DNA from: Planctomycetota bacterium | GTDB taxonomy: Bacteria > Planctomycetota > UBA1135 | Assembly (NCBI GenBank): GCA_004295085.1 | Contig: SHNF01000014.1 | Coordinates: 62,001-126,000, forward strand | Length of the DNA: 64,000 nucleotides | Reading direction: 5' to 3' | In this document: one piece after another, positions 16,566 to 29,136 of the stretch | Position numbering within the stretch: position 1 is the first letter of the stretch | Layout: each line of letters starts with the position of its first letter | Made by a program: the position numbers and the translations under genes | Notes under the pieces: model-generated | What the model saw: the letters and a program-made list of their open reading frames with translations, nothing else | Database searches by the model: none | Told to the model about the DNA's origin: nothing

Positions 16566-17396
16566 ATGAAACATGGCTACGTTGTGACCCGATGTGCGGC
16601 GGGGCTGGGGGTCTTCGGGCTGGCCTGGCTCCTGTTGAGCGGCAGCGGCGAGGCGACGCCACGGAGCTACCGTTCCGCGGCCGCCGGCGTCGCGGACTAC
16701 TGGCAGGTGACCCCCGCAGGAGCGTGGGCCACCTCTCTCTTCTCCGGAGGCAATCGCTCGCACCTGCCGAGCTCGGCCTCGCTGGCCCAGGGCACCCAGT
16801 GCTCGGTGGACTCCTCCGACAACTCGCTGGAGAACTGCTCCACGGAGCCCGGGCAGAGCGCGACGCAGTGCTCCGCGCGCGGCGATTCCGGCGGCAAGTG
16901 TTCGGTGCTGCAGGGCAACGGCGGCAACACGCCGTCGTGCTCGGTGTTCAAGGACGGCTCGAAGTGCTCCACCATGGAGCGCGGCGGCACGGGCGGCAGC
17001 TCCTTCTGCAGCACCCAGGCCAAGGGCGCCGGCTGCTCGGTCTACCAGGGCAACGCCCAGCGCCAGTGCTCCGCCTTCAGCGGCGGCCAGAGCGGCACCG
17101 GCAACTTCTGCTCGGTCTTCCAGGGCTCCGCGGACGGGACCTCGGAATGCTCGGTGCTGAGCGGCACCGAGAACGGAACGCGCGAGTGCTCCGTCATCGG
17201 CTCCGGCCAGGGCTGGCTGTGCACCTCGCAGGTGGGCTCGTGCTCGGTCAAGTCGGGCAGCCGCGGCCGCTGCACGGCGATCTCGGGGGCCGGCAAGGGG
17301 CAATGCAGCGCGCACGGTGCCGGGGCGCGGTGCAGCGTCATCGGCAATCCCAAGCAAAAGGGCGACATCTGCGTCGGCGGCGGCGGCGCGCAGTGA
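16566..17396 (+). CDS. Secreted cysteine-rich CS-repeat protein
   Basis: A 276-residue protein with a signal peptide (GLGVFGLAWLLLSGSGEA) followed by about 18 regularly spaced cysteines. Most are in Cys-Ser pairs within degenerate units of roughly 10-20 residues such as CSVFQGSADGTSE and CSVLSGTENGTRE. The rest is Gly, Ser, Thr and Gln. Such a pattern suggests a disulfide-bonded surface or structural protein, or metal binding. I recognise no named family. ATG 16566 follows GGAGG. Its neighbour across an 89-base gap is a secreted cysteine protease. Confidence 0.8.
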   Translation: MKHGYVVTRCAAGLGVFGLAWLLLSGSGEATPRSYRSAAAGVADYWQVTPAGAWATSLFSGGNRSHLPSSASLAQGTQCSVDSSDNSLENCSTEPGQSATQCSARGDSGGKCSVLQGNGGNTPSCSVFKDGSKCSTMERGGTGGSSFCSTQAKGAGCSVYQGNAQRQCSAFSGGQSGTGNFCSVFQGSADGTSECSVLSGTENGTRECSVIGSGQGWLCTSQVGSCSVKSGSRGRCTAISGAGKGQCSAHGAGARCSVIGNPKQKGDICVGGGGAQ

Positions 17397-17453
17397 GGCG
17401 CCATCCGGCCGATGGGGCGGGCGGCAGCGGCGGCGCTGCCGCCCGCTTCCGCC

Positions 17454-17765
17454 TCAGTCCCCGTAGCGGACCTTGCCGTTGACGTACAAGGTGCCGTCCT
17501 CGTCGACGTACACCTCGTCGCCGGACTGCAGCATGCCGCAGTCCACGCCGTCGAAGCTCAGGCGTCCGTCCTCCACGCGCAGCAGGCGCCCGCCGGCGCG
17601 GGCTTCCACGTTGCCGTCGTTGACGACCAGGTGCAGGGAGCTGCCGTACAGGTCGTACTCCACGCCGTCGTGGCGGAAGTGCGAATGGTCATGGTCCCAA
17701 TTGCCGAAGGCCACGACGCAGCCGGAAACGAGCAGGAGAGGCGCCAGGGGCAGGAGCTTGAGCAT
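17454..17765 (-). CDS. Small acidic lipoprotein, unknown function
   Basis: A 103-residue protein with a clear lipobox (LLLVSGC, Cys16). It continues with a His/Asp-rich WDHDHSHFRHDG stretch that might bind metal, then short beta-like repeats (VEARAGGRLLRVEDGRLSFD, then VYVDEDGTLYVNGKV). It resembles lipoproteins of small anti-parallel beta folds but I cannot assign a family. It is convergent with the Cys-repeat gene (57-base gap) and lies downstream of ALDH on the same strand. Confidence 0.75.
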   Translation of the reverse strand: MLKLLPLAPLLLVSGCVVAFGNWDHDHSHFRHDGVEYDLYGSSLHLVVNDGNVEARAGGRLLRVEDGRLSFDGVDCGMLQSGDEVYVDEDGTLYVNGKVRYGD

Positions 17766-17846
17766 GGTGGGAAGAGCGGGGGTACCCAGCGGTTGCTGCG
17801 CTTATGCGGCAGGCGCCGCGGCGTTGGACAAAATGGCGCCGGCGGG

Positions 17847-19277
17847 CTAGAGCACGAGGAGGCGCAGCTCCGTCATCTCCTCGATGGCGTAGCGCACGCC
17901 CTCGCGCCCCAGGCCGCTGCGCTTGACGCCGCCGTAGGGCATGTCGTCGCTGCGCCAGGCCGGGCTCTCGTTGAGGATGACCTGGCCCACCTCCAGCGCG
18001 CTCCAGGCCCGTTCCATGCGCCGCCAGTCGTGGGTGAACAGGGAGGCCTGGAGCCCGTACGGCGTGTCGTTGGCCAGTGCCAGGGCCTCCTCGAAGTCGT
18101 CGTAAGGCGCGATCACCAGCACCGGACCGAAGATCTCGTCGCACCAGGCCGGCTGGTGGCGCGGCACGTCGCTGAGCACCGTCGGCTCGACGAAGGCGCC
18201 GTCGCGCCGCCCGCCGGCATGGATCCTGGCGCCACCGGCGCGCGCCTGCTCGATCCAGTCGCTCACGCGGGCCGCCGCTTCCGTGGTGATCAGGGGCCCG
18301 ATCTCGGTCTCGGGGTCCAGGAGCGGACCGCGGCGCAGCGCCGCGGCGCGCCGGCTCATGCCGTCGGCCACCGCGTCGAAGCGCCGGCGCGGCACCAGCA
18401 GGCGCTGCAGCTTGATGCACACCTGCCCGGAGAACGCGAATGCACCCACGCTGCAGCGGTTGAGCGCGGTCTCCAGGTCCTCCCAGTCCTCGCCCAGGAT
18501 GGTGGCGGCATTGCCGCCGAGCTCCAGCACCACCTTGGCGCAGGCGGCGCGGCGGCGCAGCTCCCAGCCGACCCTGGCCGAGCCGGTGAACGACAGCAGC
18601 TTCACGCGCGCGTCTTCGATCAGGGGAGCGGTGTCCTGCGGCAGCGCCGGCAGCACCGACCAGGCGCCACGCGGCGCCTGCGGGCGCGCCGCGGCCATGA
18701 CCTCCGCCAGCAGCAGGGCGGTGAGCGGCGTCTTCTCGGCCGGCTTGAGCACGAACGGGCAGCCGGCCGCCAGGGCCGGCGCCACCTTGTGGGCGGCCAG
18801 GTTCAGCGGAAAGTTGAAGGGAGTGATGAAGCTGCACGCTCCCACGGGCACCCGCCGCGTCAAGCCCTGGCGGCCGGCGCCGCGGGCCACGCTGTCCAGG
18901 GGCAGGACCTCGCCGTGCACGCGCACGGCTTCCTCGCCGGCGGCGCGGAAGGTGCGCACGGCGCGCTCCACCTCGCCGCGGGCGTAGCGCATGGGCTTGC
19001 CCGCCTCCAGCACGATGCAGCGCGCGAACTCCTCGGCGCGCGCCTCGATGCCGGCGGCGATGGCGTAAAGGCGCTCCTGGCGGACATACGCGGGTTCCGC
19101 CGCCATCCCGGGGGCGGCCGCCGCGGCGGCGGCCAGCGCCTCCGCCAGCTCCGCGGCGCCGGCCAGGGCCACTTGCGCCACGTTCGCGCCGCTTTCCGGC
19201 GATCGCACCGGCCAGGTCCGGGCGCTGCTCCACGGCTGCCCGCCCAGGAAGCCGGGCCGCACCGCCATCGTCTGCAT
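17847..19277 (-). CDS. Aldehyde dehydrogenase (NAD(P)-dependent)
   Basis: A 476-residue ALDH oxidising an aldehyde to its acid. Visible landmarks: FITPFNFPLNLAAHKVAPAL (cofactor site), VLELGGNAATIL with the general-base Glu, FSGQVCIKLQRL with the nucleophilic Cys, and EIFGPVLVIAPYDDFEEAL. The Cys context with ELGGNAA is typical of glyceraldehyde- or lactaldehyde-type enzymes; the substrate is not determinable. I chose ATG 19277 because TATAGT lies six bases upstream; ATG 19301 and 19268 are alternatives. The enoyl-CoA hydratase gene lies just upstream, suggesting a catabolic pair. Confidence 0.88.
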   Translation of the reverse strand: MQTMAVRPGFLGGQPWSSARTWPVRSPESGANVAQVALAGAAELAEALAAAAAAAPGMAAEPAYVRQERLYAIAAGIEARAEEFARCIVLEAGKPMRYARGEVERAVRTFRAAGEEAVRVHGEVLPLDSVARGAGRQGLTRRVPVGACSFITPFNFPLNLAAHKVAPALAAGCPFVLKPAEKTPLTALLLAEVMAAARPQAPRGAWSVLPALPQDTAPLIEDARVKLLSFTGSARVGWELRRRAACAKVVLELGGNAATILGEDWEDLETALNRCSVGAFAFSGQVCIKLQRLLVPRRRFDAVADGMSRRAAALRRGPLLDPETEIGPLITTEAAARVSDWIEQARAGGARIHAGGRRDGAFVEPTVLSDVPRHQPAWCDEIFGPVLVIAPYDDFEEALALANDTPYGLQASLFTHDWRRMERAWSALEVGQVILNESPAWRSDDMPYGGVKRSGLGREGVRYAIEEMTELRLLVL

Positions 19278-19314
19278 CGTGCCACTATAGATCGCCGGCA
19301 TTGCGCCGGCGCCG

Positions 19315-20079
19315 CTACGCGCGGCTCTGCAGGCGCTGGCGGACCGCGGCGAGGTGCGCCTGGGTCGGCGGGGAGAACCACGAGTCCAGCCAGCGCTCGC
19401 CGGCGTCGGTGGCGCGCAGGCGGCGGATGGTCTCGAGCACGGGGGCGCGCAGGGCGGCCTTGGTGGCGGCGAAGGCCTGCGGCGGATGCGCAGCCCAGGC
19501 GCTTGCCACTTCCAGGGCGCGCGGCAGGACCTGCGCGGGCTCCAGCACCTCGTTGATCAGTCCGCGGCGCAGTGCGGTCTCCGGATCGTAGAGGGCGGCA
19601 CCGAGGGCCACCTCGGCCAGCCAGCCGGGGCTGGTCTGCGCGCGCGTGATCTCCTGCACCGAGACCGGCAGCCCGATGCCGTGCGCCAGCTCGTTGAGCC
19701 CGATCTTGTAGTCGCCGCGCGCCATGACGCGCGCGTCGCAGCACAAGGCCAGCACGCAGCCGCCGGCGACGGCGTGCCCGTTGATCGCGGCCACCACCGG
19801 CCGCGGGTGGCCGAACAAGGCCGCGACGGTGTCCTCCAGACACTGGAGGACCGCGCGCATGGCCGGGCGCTGCAGCTGCGGCAGCTCCACCAGGTCCAGG
19901 CCGGAGCTGAAGAAGCGTCCTTCCCCGGTCAGGACCAGTCCGGCGGCGTCACGACTCTCCTGCAGTGCGCTGTGCAGCTCCTGGAGCAGCTCGGCGTTGA
20001 GGGAATTGCCCTTGCCGCGCGCCAGGCGCAGGACGCGGATGCCGTCGTGCGCCTCGCGGTGGATCAGCGGGGCGGTCAT
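19315..20079 (-). CDS. Enoyl-CoA hydratase/isomerase family protein
   Basis: A 254-residue crotonase-fold protein acting on acyl-CoA thioesters. The oxyanion segments appear as GNSLNAEL near residue 28 and AAINGHAVAGGCVLALCCD near residue 97. ELAHGIGLPVSVQE follows, where the usual catalytic Glu pair is not obvious, so isomerase or another crotonase activity is possible. A weak -10, TAGAAC, stands six bases before the ATG. It is adjacent to ALDH on the same strand (37 bases) and divergent from the serine hydrolase. Confidence 0.82.
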   Translation of the reverse strand: MTAPLIHREAHDGIRVLRLARGKGNSLNAELLQELHSALQESRDAAGLVLTGEGRFFSSGLDLVELPQLQRPAMRAVLQCLEDTVAALFGHPRPVVAAINGHAVAGGCVLALCCDARVMARGDYKIGLNELAHGIGLPVSVQEITRAQTSPGWLAEVALGAALYDPETALRRGLINEVLEPAQVLPRALEVASAWAAHPPQAFAATKAALRAPVLETIRRLRATDAGERWLDSWFSPPTQAHLAAVRQRLQSRA

Positions 20080-20124
20080 GGCGAGGTTCTAACGCGGCGC
20101 AGGCCGTTCCGTAACGCCGCAAAC

Positions 20125-21240
20125 ATGCTGCTGCTCTTCCACCTCCTGGCGCTGCAGGCGGAACCGGTCGCGGAACGGACGCAGCGCCTGCAAGCGGTGC
20201 TGGAGGCCTGGCACCAGGGCGCCTCCTTCCCGGGCGCCACCGCCGGCTTCGCGGACGCGGATGGGCGTTGCTTCGGCCTCGCGGTTGGCGTTTCGGACCG
20301 CGAGCGCAAGACGCCCATGCAGGCGGCGGACCGCATGCTGGCCGGCAGCGTGGGCAAGACCTACGTGGCCGCCGTGGCCCTGCAGCTGGTGCACGAGGGC
20401 CGGCTGGGCCTGGACGAGCCGATCGCGAAGTACCTGGGGCAGGAGGCCTGGTTCCCGCGCCTGCCCAACGCGGCGGACATCCGCGTGCGCATGCTCCTGC
20501 AGCACACCAGCGGCCTGGTGCGCTACGAGTTCCACGAGAAGTTCGTGCAGGACCTGAAGTCGGAGCCGTACAAGGTGTGGAAGCCGGAGGAACAGCTCGC
20601 GTACCTGTTCGACAGCGAGGCGCCGTTCGCGGCCGGCGCGGGCTGGGACTATTCCGACAGCAACTACCTCGTGCTCGGCCTGATCCTGGAGCGCATCGGC
20701 GGCGCGCCCTTGAACGAGCAGATCCGCGCGCGCGTGCTGGAGCCGCTGCGGCTGGCGGACACCTTGCCTTCCGACCGGCCGGAGCTGCCCGGCCTGGTGC
20801 AGGGCTACGCCGGCCCGGACAACCCGTTCGGAGACGCCGACGCGGTGCTGGCGGACGGCCGCATGGTCTTCAATCCGCAGTTCGAATGGGCCGGGGGCGG
20901 CTACTACACGACGGCTCCGGACCTGGCACGCTGGGCCCGGTTGTTCTACCAGGGAGAGGCATTCGCAGCCGCGCTGCTGCCGCAGGTCGTGGATGGCGTG
21001 GAGGCGCCGATGCTGGGCCCGGGCGTGCGCTACGGCCTGTGCGCGATCCTGCGCGACAGCGCGCTGGGACCGGTGTGGGGCCACAGCGGCTTCTTCCCAG
21101 GCTACGTGACCGAGATGGCGTATTACCCGGAGCGCCGCTGCGCCGTGGCCGTGCAGGTGAACAGCAGCGCGCCGCGGGTCCTGGGCCGGCCGCTGCGCCG
21201 GGTCGTGGACGAGCTGGCGGCGGTCCTGTCGGCGCCGTAG
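20125..21240 (+). CDS. Secreted serine beta-lactamase-like hydrolase (class C fold)
   Basis: A 371-residue penicillin-binding-protein/beta-lactamase family hydrolase with a short signal (MLLLFHLLALQA). The S-x-x-K motif is AGSVGKTY, the Y-x-N equivalent is DYSDSNYLVLG (here Y-S-D rather than Y-S-N), and the third motif is WGHSGFFPGY (H-x-G). Members act as esterases, D-aminopeptidases or carboxypeptidases more often than as true beta-lactamases. ATG 20125 starts the signal peptide. It is divergent from the enoyl-CoA hydratase and convergent with the Lol-type operon. Confidence 0.85.
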   Translation: MLLLFHLLALQAEPVAERTQRLQAVLEAWHQGASFPGATAGFADADGRCFGLAVGVSDRERKTPMQAADRMLAGSVGKTYVAAVALQLVHEGRLGLDEPIAKYLGQEAWFPRLPNAADIRVRMLLQHTSGLVRYEFHEKFVQDLKSEPYKVWKPEEQLAYLFDSEAPFAAGAGWDYSDSNYLVLGLILERIGGAPLNEQIRARVLEPLRLADTLPSDRPELPGLVQGYAGPDNPFGDADAVLADGRMVFNPQFEWAGGGYYTTAPDLARWARLFYQGEAFAAALLPQVVDGVEAPMLGPGVRYGLCAILRDSALGPVWGHSGFFPGYVTEMAYYPERRCAVAVQVNSSAPRVLGRPLRRVVDELAAVLSAP

Positions 21241-21255
21241 CGAGCCGGGCCGGCG

Positions 21256-22478
21256 TCAGGCGTGGTGCAGCGCGCGCACGATCGGCAGGCGCGCGGCCAG
21301 CCAGGCCGGAATGCAGCTGAACAGCAGCGCCGCGGCCAGCGTCGCTCCCACCAGCACGCTCACCGAGCCCGGATCGACGGCGATCGGGATCTCGGGGAAC
21401 TGGTACAGCTCGGGCGTGAAGATGCGCTCGCCGCCGCCGATCCAGAGCTCCACCACGTGCAGGTTGCGGCACAGCCACAAGCCGAGCGCCAGGCCCAGGG
21501 CCGTGCCGGCGGCGCCGATCACCAGGCACAGCACCATGAAGAAGCCCGCCACCCGCGCCGGGCCGGCGCCCAGCGCGCCCAGGACGCCGATGTCGTGGCG
21601 CTTCTCGGTGACCGTGAGCGTGAGCGTCGCCAGCAGCTGGAAGGCGGCCACCGCCACGATCGCGAAGAACACCACGCTCAAGGTGCCGCGCTGGTTCTCC
21701 ACGGCGGCCAGGAGGTTGCCGCCTTGCGCGCGCCAGGTGCGCACGTCGGCGCCGCGGATCCCGGCCTCCGCCAGCGCCATCCGGGCGCGCGCCGCCAGCT
21801 GCTCCGGCGCGATGTCGCGGGCGCCGCGCAGCACGATCTCGGTGAAGGGGACGCGCCCGCCCAGGAAGCGCTCCAGGTCCTCGCGGCGCACGATGGCGCG
21901 GTCCAGATCCTGCTCGTATTGCCCGGTGCGGAAGCTTCCGGCCACCTGGAAGGTGGCGCGCACCGGCGCCAGGTCGCGGCCCGAGCCGCGGTAGCTCAGC
22001 ACCTCGAGGGCGTCGCCGGCGGCCACGCCGAGGCGCTGGGCCAGCTCGTCGCCCAGGATGAGGGAGCCCGGCTGCGCCAGCAGCTCGGCGTGCAAGGCCG
22101 CGGCCCGCTCCCGCTCCGGCTCGACGCCGACCAGCAGCAGCCCGTTGAGGTCGGCGGAGCGCGGATCGCTCAGCGCGCGCGCGCCGCGGCGGCCCACCAG
22201 GCCGAACCAGTTCAGGCGCGGCGTGGCGCTCTCCAGCCCGTCCACGGCCTCCAGGGCGCGCATGTATTCGGCGCGTCCGGCGGCCAGGGGGCCGATCTCC
22301 AGCGGCCGCACCACCACGTCGCCGGAGAACTCGCGGAGGGTGCGCTCCAGCTCCGACAGGAAGCCATTGACCACGGCCAGGGTGGTGAACACAAGCGCCA
22401 CTCCCAGCGCGATGCCGAGCGCCGACAGCGTGAGCAGCGCGCGGCGGCGGAAGTAGGTCCAGGCGAGGTGCAGCAGGC

Positions 22479-22482
<4 letters not shown>
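21256..22482 (-). CDS. ABC transporter permease, FtsX/LolC-E type (second permease)
   Basis: A 408-residue inner-membrane protein with the MacB/LolCE layout: an N-terminal helix (TLSALGIALGVALVFTTLAV), a roughly 220-residue periplasmic domain and three C-terminal helices beginning at VVFFAIVAVAAFQLLATLTL. The cytoplasmic coupling loop is EKRHDIGVLGALGAGP. It should pair with the adjacent permease and ATPase to extract lipoproteins from the inner membrane. Its ATG overlaps the ATPase stop (ATGA). Confidence 0.85.
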
Positions 22483-23181
<699 letters not shown>

Positions 23182-23189
<8 letters not shown>

Positions 23190-24519
23190 AGCGCAGGGCC
23201 TCCACCGGGGCCAGGGTGGCGGCACGCACGGCCGGCAGGAGCGTGAACAGGAGCCCGGTGAGGAACGCGAGCAGCGCCAGGAACGCCGCCTGTCCGGGCA
23301 GCCACAGGGCCGGCAGCCCCTGCACCACGTACAAGTCCTTGGGGAAGATGACGATGCCGAGGCGTTCCAGGAGCCCTTCGAAGGCGCGGTGCTGGGACAC
23401 CAGTCCGTACGCAGCCAGATAACCGAGCAGGGCGCCGGCCGCCGAGCCCGCGGCTCCGGCACCCAGCAGCAGCGCTCCGCGCTGCAGCGGCGTGTAGCCC
23501 AGGGCGGCCAGGATCCCGAGCTCGCGCACCTTCTCGCGCACGAGCGCGCTCAAGGTGGCGAACAGCCCGAACGCGGCCACCACCACGATGAAGAACAGGA
23601 CCAGCGTGAAGATGCGCCGCTCCATCATGATGCCGCGCAGGAACACCGCGCGGCGCTCCTCCCAGGTCTCCAGCGCCCCGCCCGCGTCCCCTCCCGGCGC
23701 CGGCAGGCCGGCGCGCTGCAGCGCCGCCAGGACGGCGCTCTTGCCGTCCGCGTAGGACACGCCCGGGCGCAGCCGGATCAGGATCTCGGTGAAATCCGGC
23801 GCCTCCGGCCCCAGCAGGTTGAAGTGCAAGCCGTCGCGGCCCTCGCGCTGCACGTAGATGCGGTCCATGCCGAGGTGGTACTCGTCCGGCGCGTACGTGC
23901 CGGCCAGCGTGAACGAGAAGTTGTTCGGCTCCAGCGGCTCTCCCGGCGGCGGCAGGACCGGAGGCAGGGTCCCCACCTCGAAGCGCTGGCCCACGCGGAA
24001 GCCCAGCCGTCCCACCGCCGCGAGGGAATCGCTCACCAGGGCGCCGGGCCGCCCGAACACGTCGTCCGCGACGGCGAAGGGCCGGAGCGGATCGGCGACC
24101 GGCGCCAGCCGGGCCCGGGCCAGGTACGCGCCGAAGTCGGTGGCCGCCAGCTCGGCCTCCGGATCGATGCCGACCAGCTGCACGCCGTTGAGGTCGGAGG
24201 CCTGCGTGGAGGCCAGCGATCCGGAGCTGTCGTCGGTCACGCGCACCGCGTACACGATGAGGTGCGGCGCGCAGGCCTCGATCACCCCGACTCCGGCCAG
24301 CGCGGCGCGGTACGGTTCGAAGCGCGCCGGCTGCGCGCCGGGCGCCGGGATCAGCAGCAGGTCGCTGAGCGTGCCGCGCACCGCGGCCCGGTCCTGCGCG
24401 ATCAGCCCGTTCATCACCGACAAGGGGAACAGCAGGGCGGCCAGGCCGATGGCGACGCCCAGCACGGCCAGGACCTGCACTGGGCGGTGCCACAGCCAGG
24501 CGAGCACGAGCCGGATCAC
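23182..24519 (-). CDS. ABC transporter permease, FtsX/LolC-E type (first permease)
   Basis: A 445-residue inner-membrane protein with an N-terminal helix (VLAVLGVAIGLAALLFPLSV), a large periplasmic domain, and C-terminal helices starting at FTLVLFFIVVVAAFGLFATL with the coupling loop EKVRELGILAALGYTP. The homology start is VIRLVLAWLW, encoded by GTG 24519, which shares GTGA with the lysS stop. This fixes the start and shows translational coupling to lysS. It is divergent from its paralogue at 21256, as LolC and LolE are from each other. Confidence 0.83.
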
Positions 24520-25973
24520 GCGCCTTCCGCTTCCGGGCGCAGGTGCGGGAACAGGATCACTTCGCGGATGTTCTCCACCCCGAGCAGCAGCATGCACAGC
24601 CGGTCCATGCCGATGCCGCAGCCGCCGGCCGGAGGCATGCCGTAGGCCAGGGCGCGCACATAGTCCCAGTCCACCTGGTTGGGCGCCTCCGGGTCCTTGG
24701 CCGCGACCTGCTCCTCGAAGTTGCGCAGCTGGAGCTGGGGATCATTCAGCTCGCTGAAGGCGTTGGCCAGCTCGGTGCCGCACGCGAACAGCTCCCAGCG
24801 CTCGGCCCAATCCGGCCGCTCCGGCGACGGCTTCGCCAGCGGCGAGACCGCCTTGGGGTAGTCCAGCACGAACACGGCCTGCTGCAGCGTCGGCTCCACC
24901 TTCTCCTCGAACAAGTCGTTGACCGCCTGCCAGTGCCCGCGCTCCGGCGCCAGGCCCCGCCGGCGCTGCTCCGCGGCCACCGCGGCCTGGTCCTCGGGCG
25001 CGAAGCCGAGCGCCTCCTGGAACAGCTCGCGGTACGAGCGCCGGGGGAACGGCGGGGTGAGGTCCACCTCCTGGCCGCGGAAGCGCGCCACCAGCCGGCC
25101 GTCGTGCCGGCAGCCGGCGGCCTCGGCGGCCGCCGCCAGCAGCTCTTCGGTGAGCGCCGCCATGCCGCGGTAGTCGCTGTAGGCCTCGTAGAACTCGAGC
25201 ATGGTGAACTCGGGGTTGTGCCGCGGCGAAAGGCCCTCGTTGCGGAACACCCGGGCGAACTCGCACACGCGCTCGATGCCGCCCACCAGCAGGCGCTTCA
25301 GGTACAGCTCCGGCGCGATGCGCAGGTACAGGCGCATGTCCAGGGCGTTGTGGTGGGTGACGAAGGGCCGGGCCGCGGCCCCGCCGTAGACCGGGTGCAG
25401 GACCGGCGTTTCCACCTCCACGTACTCGTGCGCGGCGAACACGCGGCGCATGGCGCTGAAGATCGCGGCGCGCTTGTGGAAGCGCTGCGCCATCTCCGGG
25501 TTGCTGAACAGGTCCACGTAGCGCATGCGCGCGCGCAGCTCGGCGTCCGTGAGCCCGTGCCACTTCTCCGGCGGGCTGAGCAAGGCCTTGCTGAGCAGGA
25601 CGAAGCGCGTGGCGAACACCGTCGGCTCGCCCAGCCTGGTCCGGCCCAGGGTGCCGGTCACGGACGCGAAGTCGCCCAGGTGCAGGGCCCCCAGCAGCGC
25701 GAACTCCGCCGGCGGCAGCTGCTCCTGCTGCAGGCAGGCCTGGATCTTTCCGGAGGCGTCCACCAGGTCCAGGAAGGTCAGCTTGCCGTAGCCGCGGCGG
25801 CCCCGGACCCGGCCGTGGATGGTCACCGTCGCGCCCGCGCGGGCGTCGGCGGCCGCGGCCGCGGGGGCCGCCCACTCGCGGCCGCGCGGAGCGCGGGCCG
25901 GGTAGGGATCGGCGCCCAGGGAGCGGATCTCCTCCAGCTTCTGCAGCCGGTCGGGGTGGAAGAGATCCTTCAT
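24516..25973 (-). CDS. lysS: Lysyl-tRNA synthetase, class II
   Basis: A 485-residue cytosolic enzyme that charges tRNA-Lys. The N-terminal OB fold (VTIHGRVRGRRGYGKLTFLD) is followed by the class II core: motif 1 around VETPVLHPVYGGAAARPF, motif 2 CEFARVFRNEGLSPRHNPEF, and motif 3 PPAGGCGIGMDRLCMLL. ATG 25973 (MKDLFHPDRL) is used because the longer frame would run into the tRNA gene. It lies 19 bases downstream of tRNA-Ala, and its stop overlaps the permease start, so tRNA, lysS and the Lol-type genes appear to be one transcript. Confidence 0.95.
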   Translation of the reverse strand: MKDLFHPDRLQKLEEIRSLGADPYPARAPRGREWAAPAAAAADARAGATVTIHGRVRGRRGYGKLTFLDLVDASGKIQACLQQEQLPPAEFALLGALHLGDFASVTGTLGRTRLGEPTVFATRFVLLSKALLSPPEKWHGLTDAELRARMRYVDLFSNPEMAQRFHKRAAIFSAMRRVFAAHEYVEVETPVLHPVYGGAAARPFVTHHNALDMRLYLRIAPELYLKRLLVGGIERVCEFARVFRNEGLSPRHNPEFTMLEFYEAYSDYRGMAALTEELLAAAAEAAGCRHDGRLVARFRGQEVDLTPPFPRRSYRELFQEALGFAPEDQAAVAAEQRRRGLAPERGHWQAVNDLFEEKVEPTLQQAVFVLDYPKAVSPLAKPSPERPDWAERWELFACGTELANAFSELNDPQLQLRNFEEQVAAKDPEAPNQVDWDYVRALAYGMPPAGGCGIGMDRLCMLLLGVENIREVILFPHLRPEAEGA

Positions 25974-25992
25974 CGCGGCGTCGGCGTGGGGG

Positions 25993-26068
25993 TGGTGGAG
26001 CACAGGGGGGTCGAACCCCTGACCTTCGCAATGCCATTGCGACGCTCTCCCAACTGAGCTAGTGCCCC
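25993..26068 (-). tRNA. tRNA-Ala (GGC)
   Basis: A 76-base cloverleaf with encoded CCA. The acceptor stem GGGGCAC pairs with GTGCTCC and includes the G3-U70 pair that identifies tRNA-Ala. The D arm is GCTC-AGTTGGGA-GAGC, the anticodon stem TCGCA/TGCGA holds loop ATGGCAT with anticodon GGC, and the T arm is AGGGG-TTCGACC-CCCCT. It decodes GCC. A promoter lies just upstream at 26088-26115. Confidence 0.96.
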
Positions 26069-26087
26069 ACGCGGCTAGAGCCCGGAA

Positions 26088-26115
26088 ATTCTATCGGCGC
26101 GCGCTACTGCATCAA
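26088..26115 (-). promoter_or_regulatory. Promoter of tRNA-Ala/lysS/Lol-type operon
   Basis: On the minus strand TTGATG (26115-26110), a 16-base spacer and TAGAAT (26093-26088) form a good sigma70-like promoter 19 bases before the mature tRNA 5' end. Confidence 0.65.
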
Positions 26116-26129
26116 GGCGCCGGCGCGGT

Positions 26130-26149
26130 GCCGGGCTATCCTGCCCGGC
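26130..26149. promoter_or_regulatory. Perfect inverted repeat enclosing TATCCT before leuS
   Basis: GCCGGGC-TATCCT-GCCCGGC: seven-base arms exactly frame a -10-like hexamer. It lies 22 bases before the leuS GTG. It could be an operator on the leuS promoter or a hairpin at the start of the leader. Confidence 0.4.
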
Positions 26150-26171
26150 CTTCCCGGCCGTCCCACCCGAC

Positions 26172-28635
<2,464 letters not shown>

Positions 28636-28655
<20 letters not shown>

Positions 28656-29136
28656 ACCACAGATCCTCCGGCGGAAGCTGCGTCCGCGCCGGCAGCACGC
28701 CCGCCAGCCAGCGCACGGTGCGCACCCGCGCCGCCGGATCCTGCGCCAGCAGGTGCTGCAGAATCCCGGCGGTGGAGCAGACCATGGGTTCGCGGCCTCC
28801 CGGGCGCGTCGGAGCGCCGTTCAGGTACGGGAAAAAGCGCGCGAACTCCGCGGCCGTGAGCCGGAAGGCGAAGTCCTCCGGGAAGTCCGCCGCCCGGCGG
28901 CGCGTTCTCAGGCTCAGGCCGCGCGTGCGCAAACCGAGCAGAGCAGCCAGCTGGCGGTCGCGCAGCACCCACTGGCGCCGGATGCGGCGCCACAGCAGCT
29001 CCAGGCCGCGATGCTGCAAGGTGGAGAAGCCCATGCGCACGGCCACGGTGTCCTTCACAGGTTCATAGCGGATAGGTTCCATGGCTGAAACCTCTTGCGG
29101 CAGGTCCATCTCAGGCGGGTAGTGGTTTGCTCGCAC
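28636..29136 (-). CDS. ORF6N/KilA-N-like DNA-binding domain protein, divergent
   Basis: A 166-residue protein. Residues about 50-95 ([20 protein letters not shown] and [16 protein letters not shown]) follow the ORF6N pattern of a D-x-x-L-A-x-x-L-G-V helix and a (F)PEDF-x-F-x-L-T block found in phage antirepressors. The C-terminal part ([13 protein letters not shown]) is degenerate compared with the family. GTG 29136 is chosen because AAGGAGG precedes it by about eight bases, an unusually strong ribosome-binding site for this region. It may be a domesticated phage-type regulator; its target is unknown. Confidence 0.6.
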
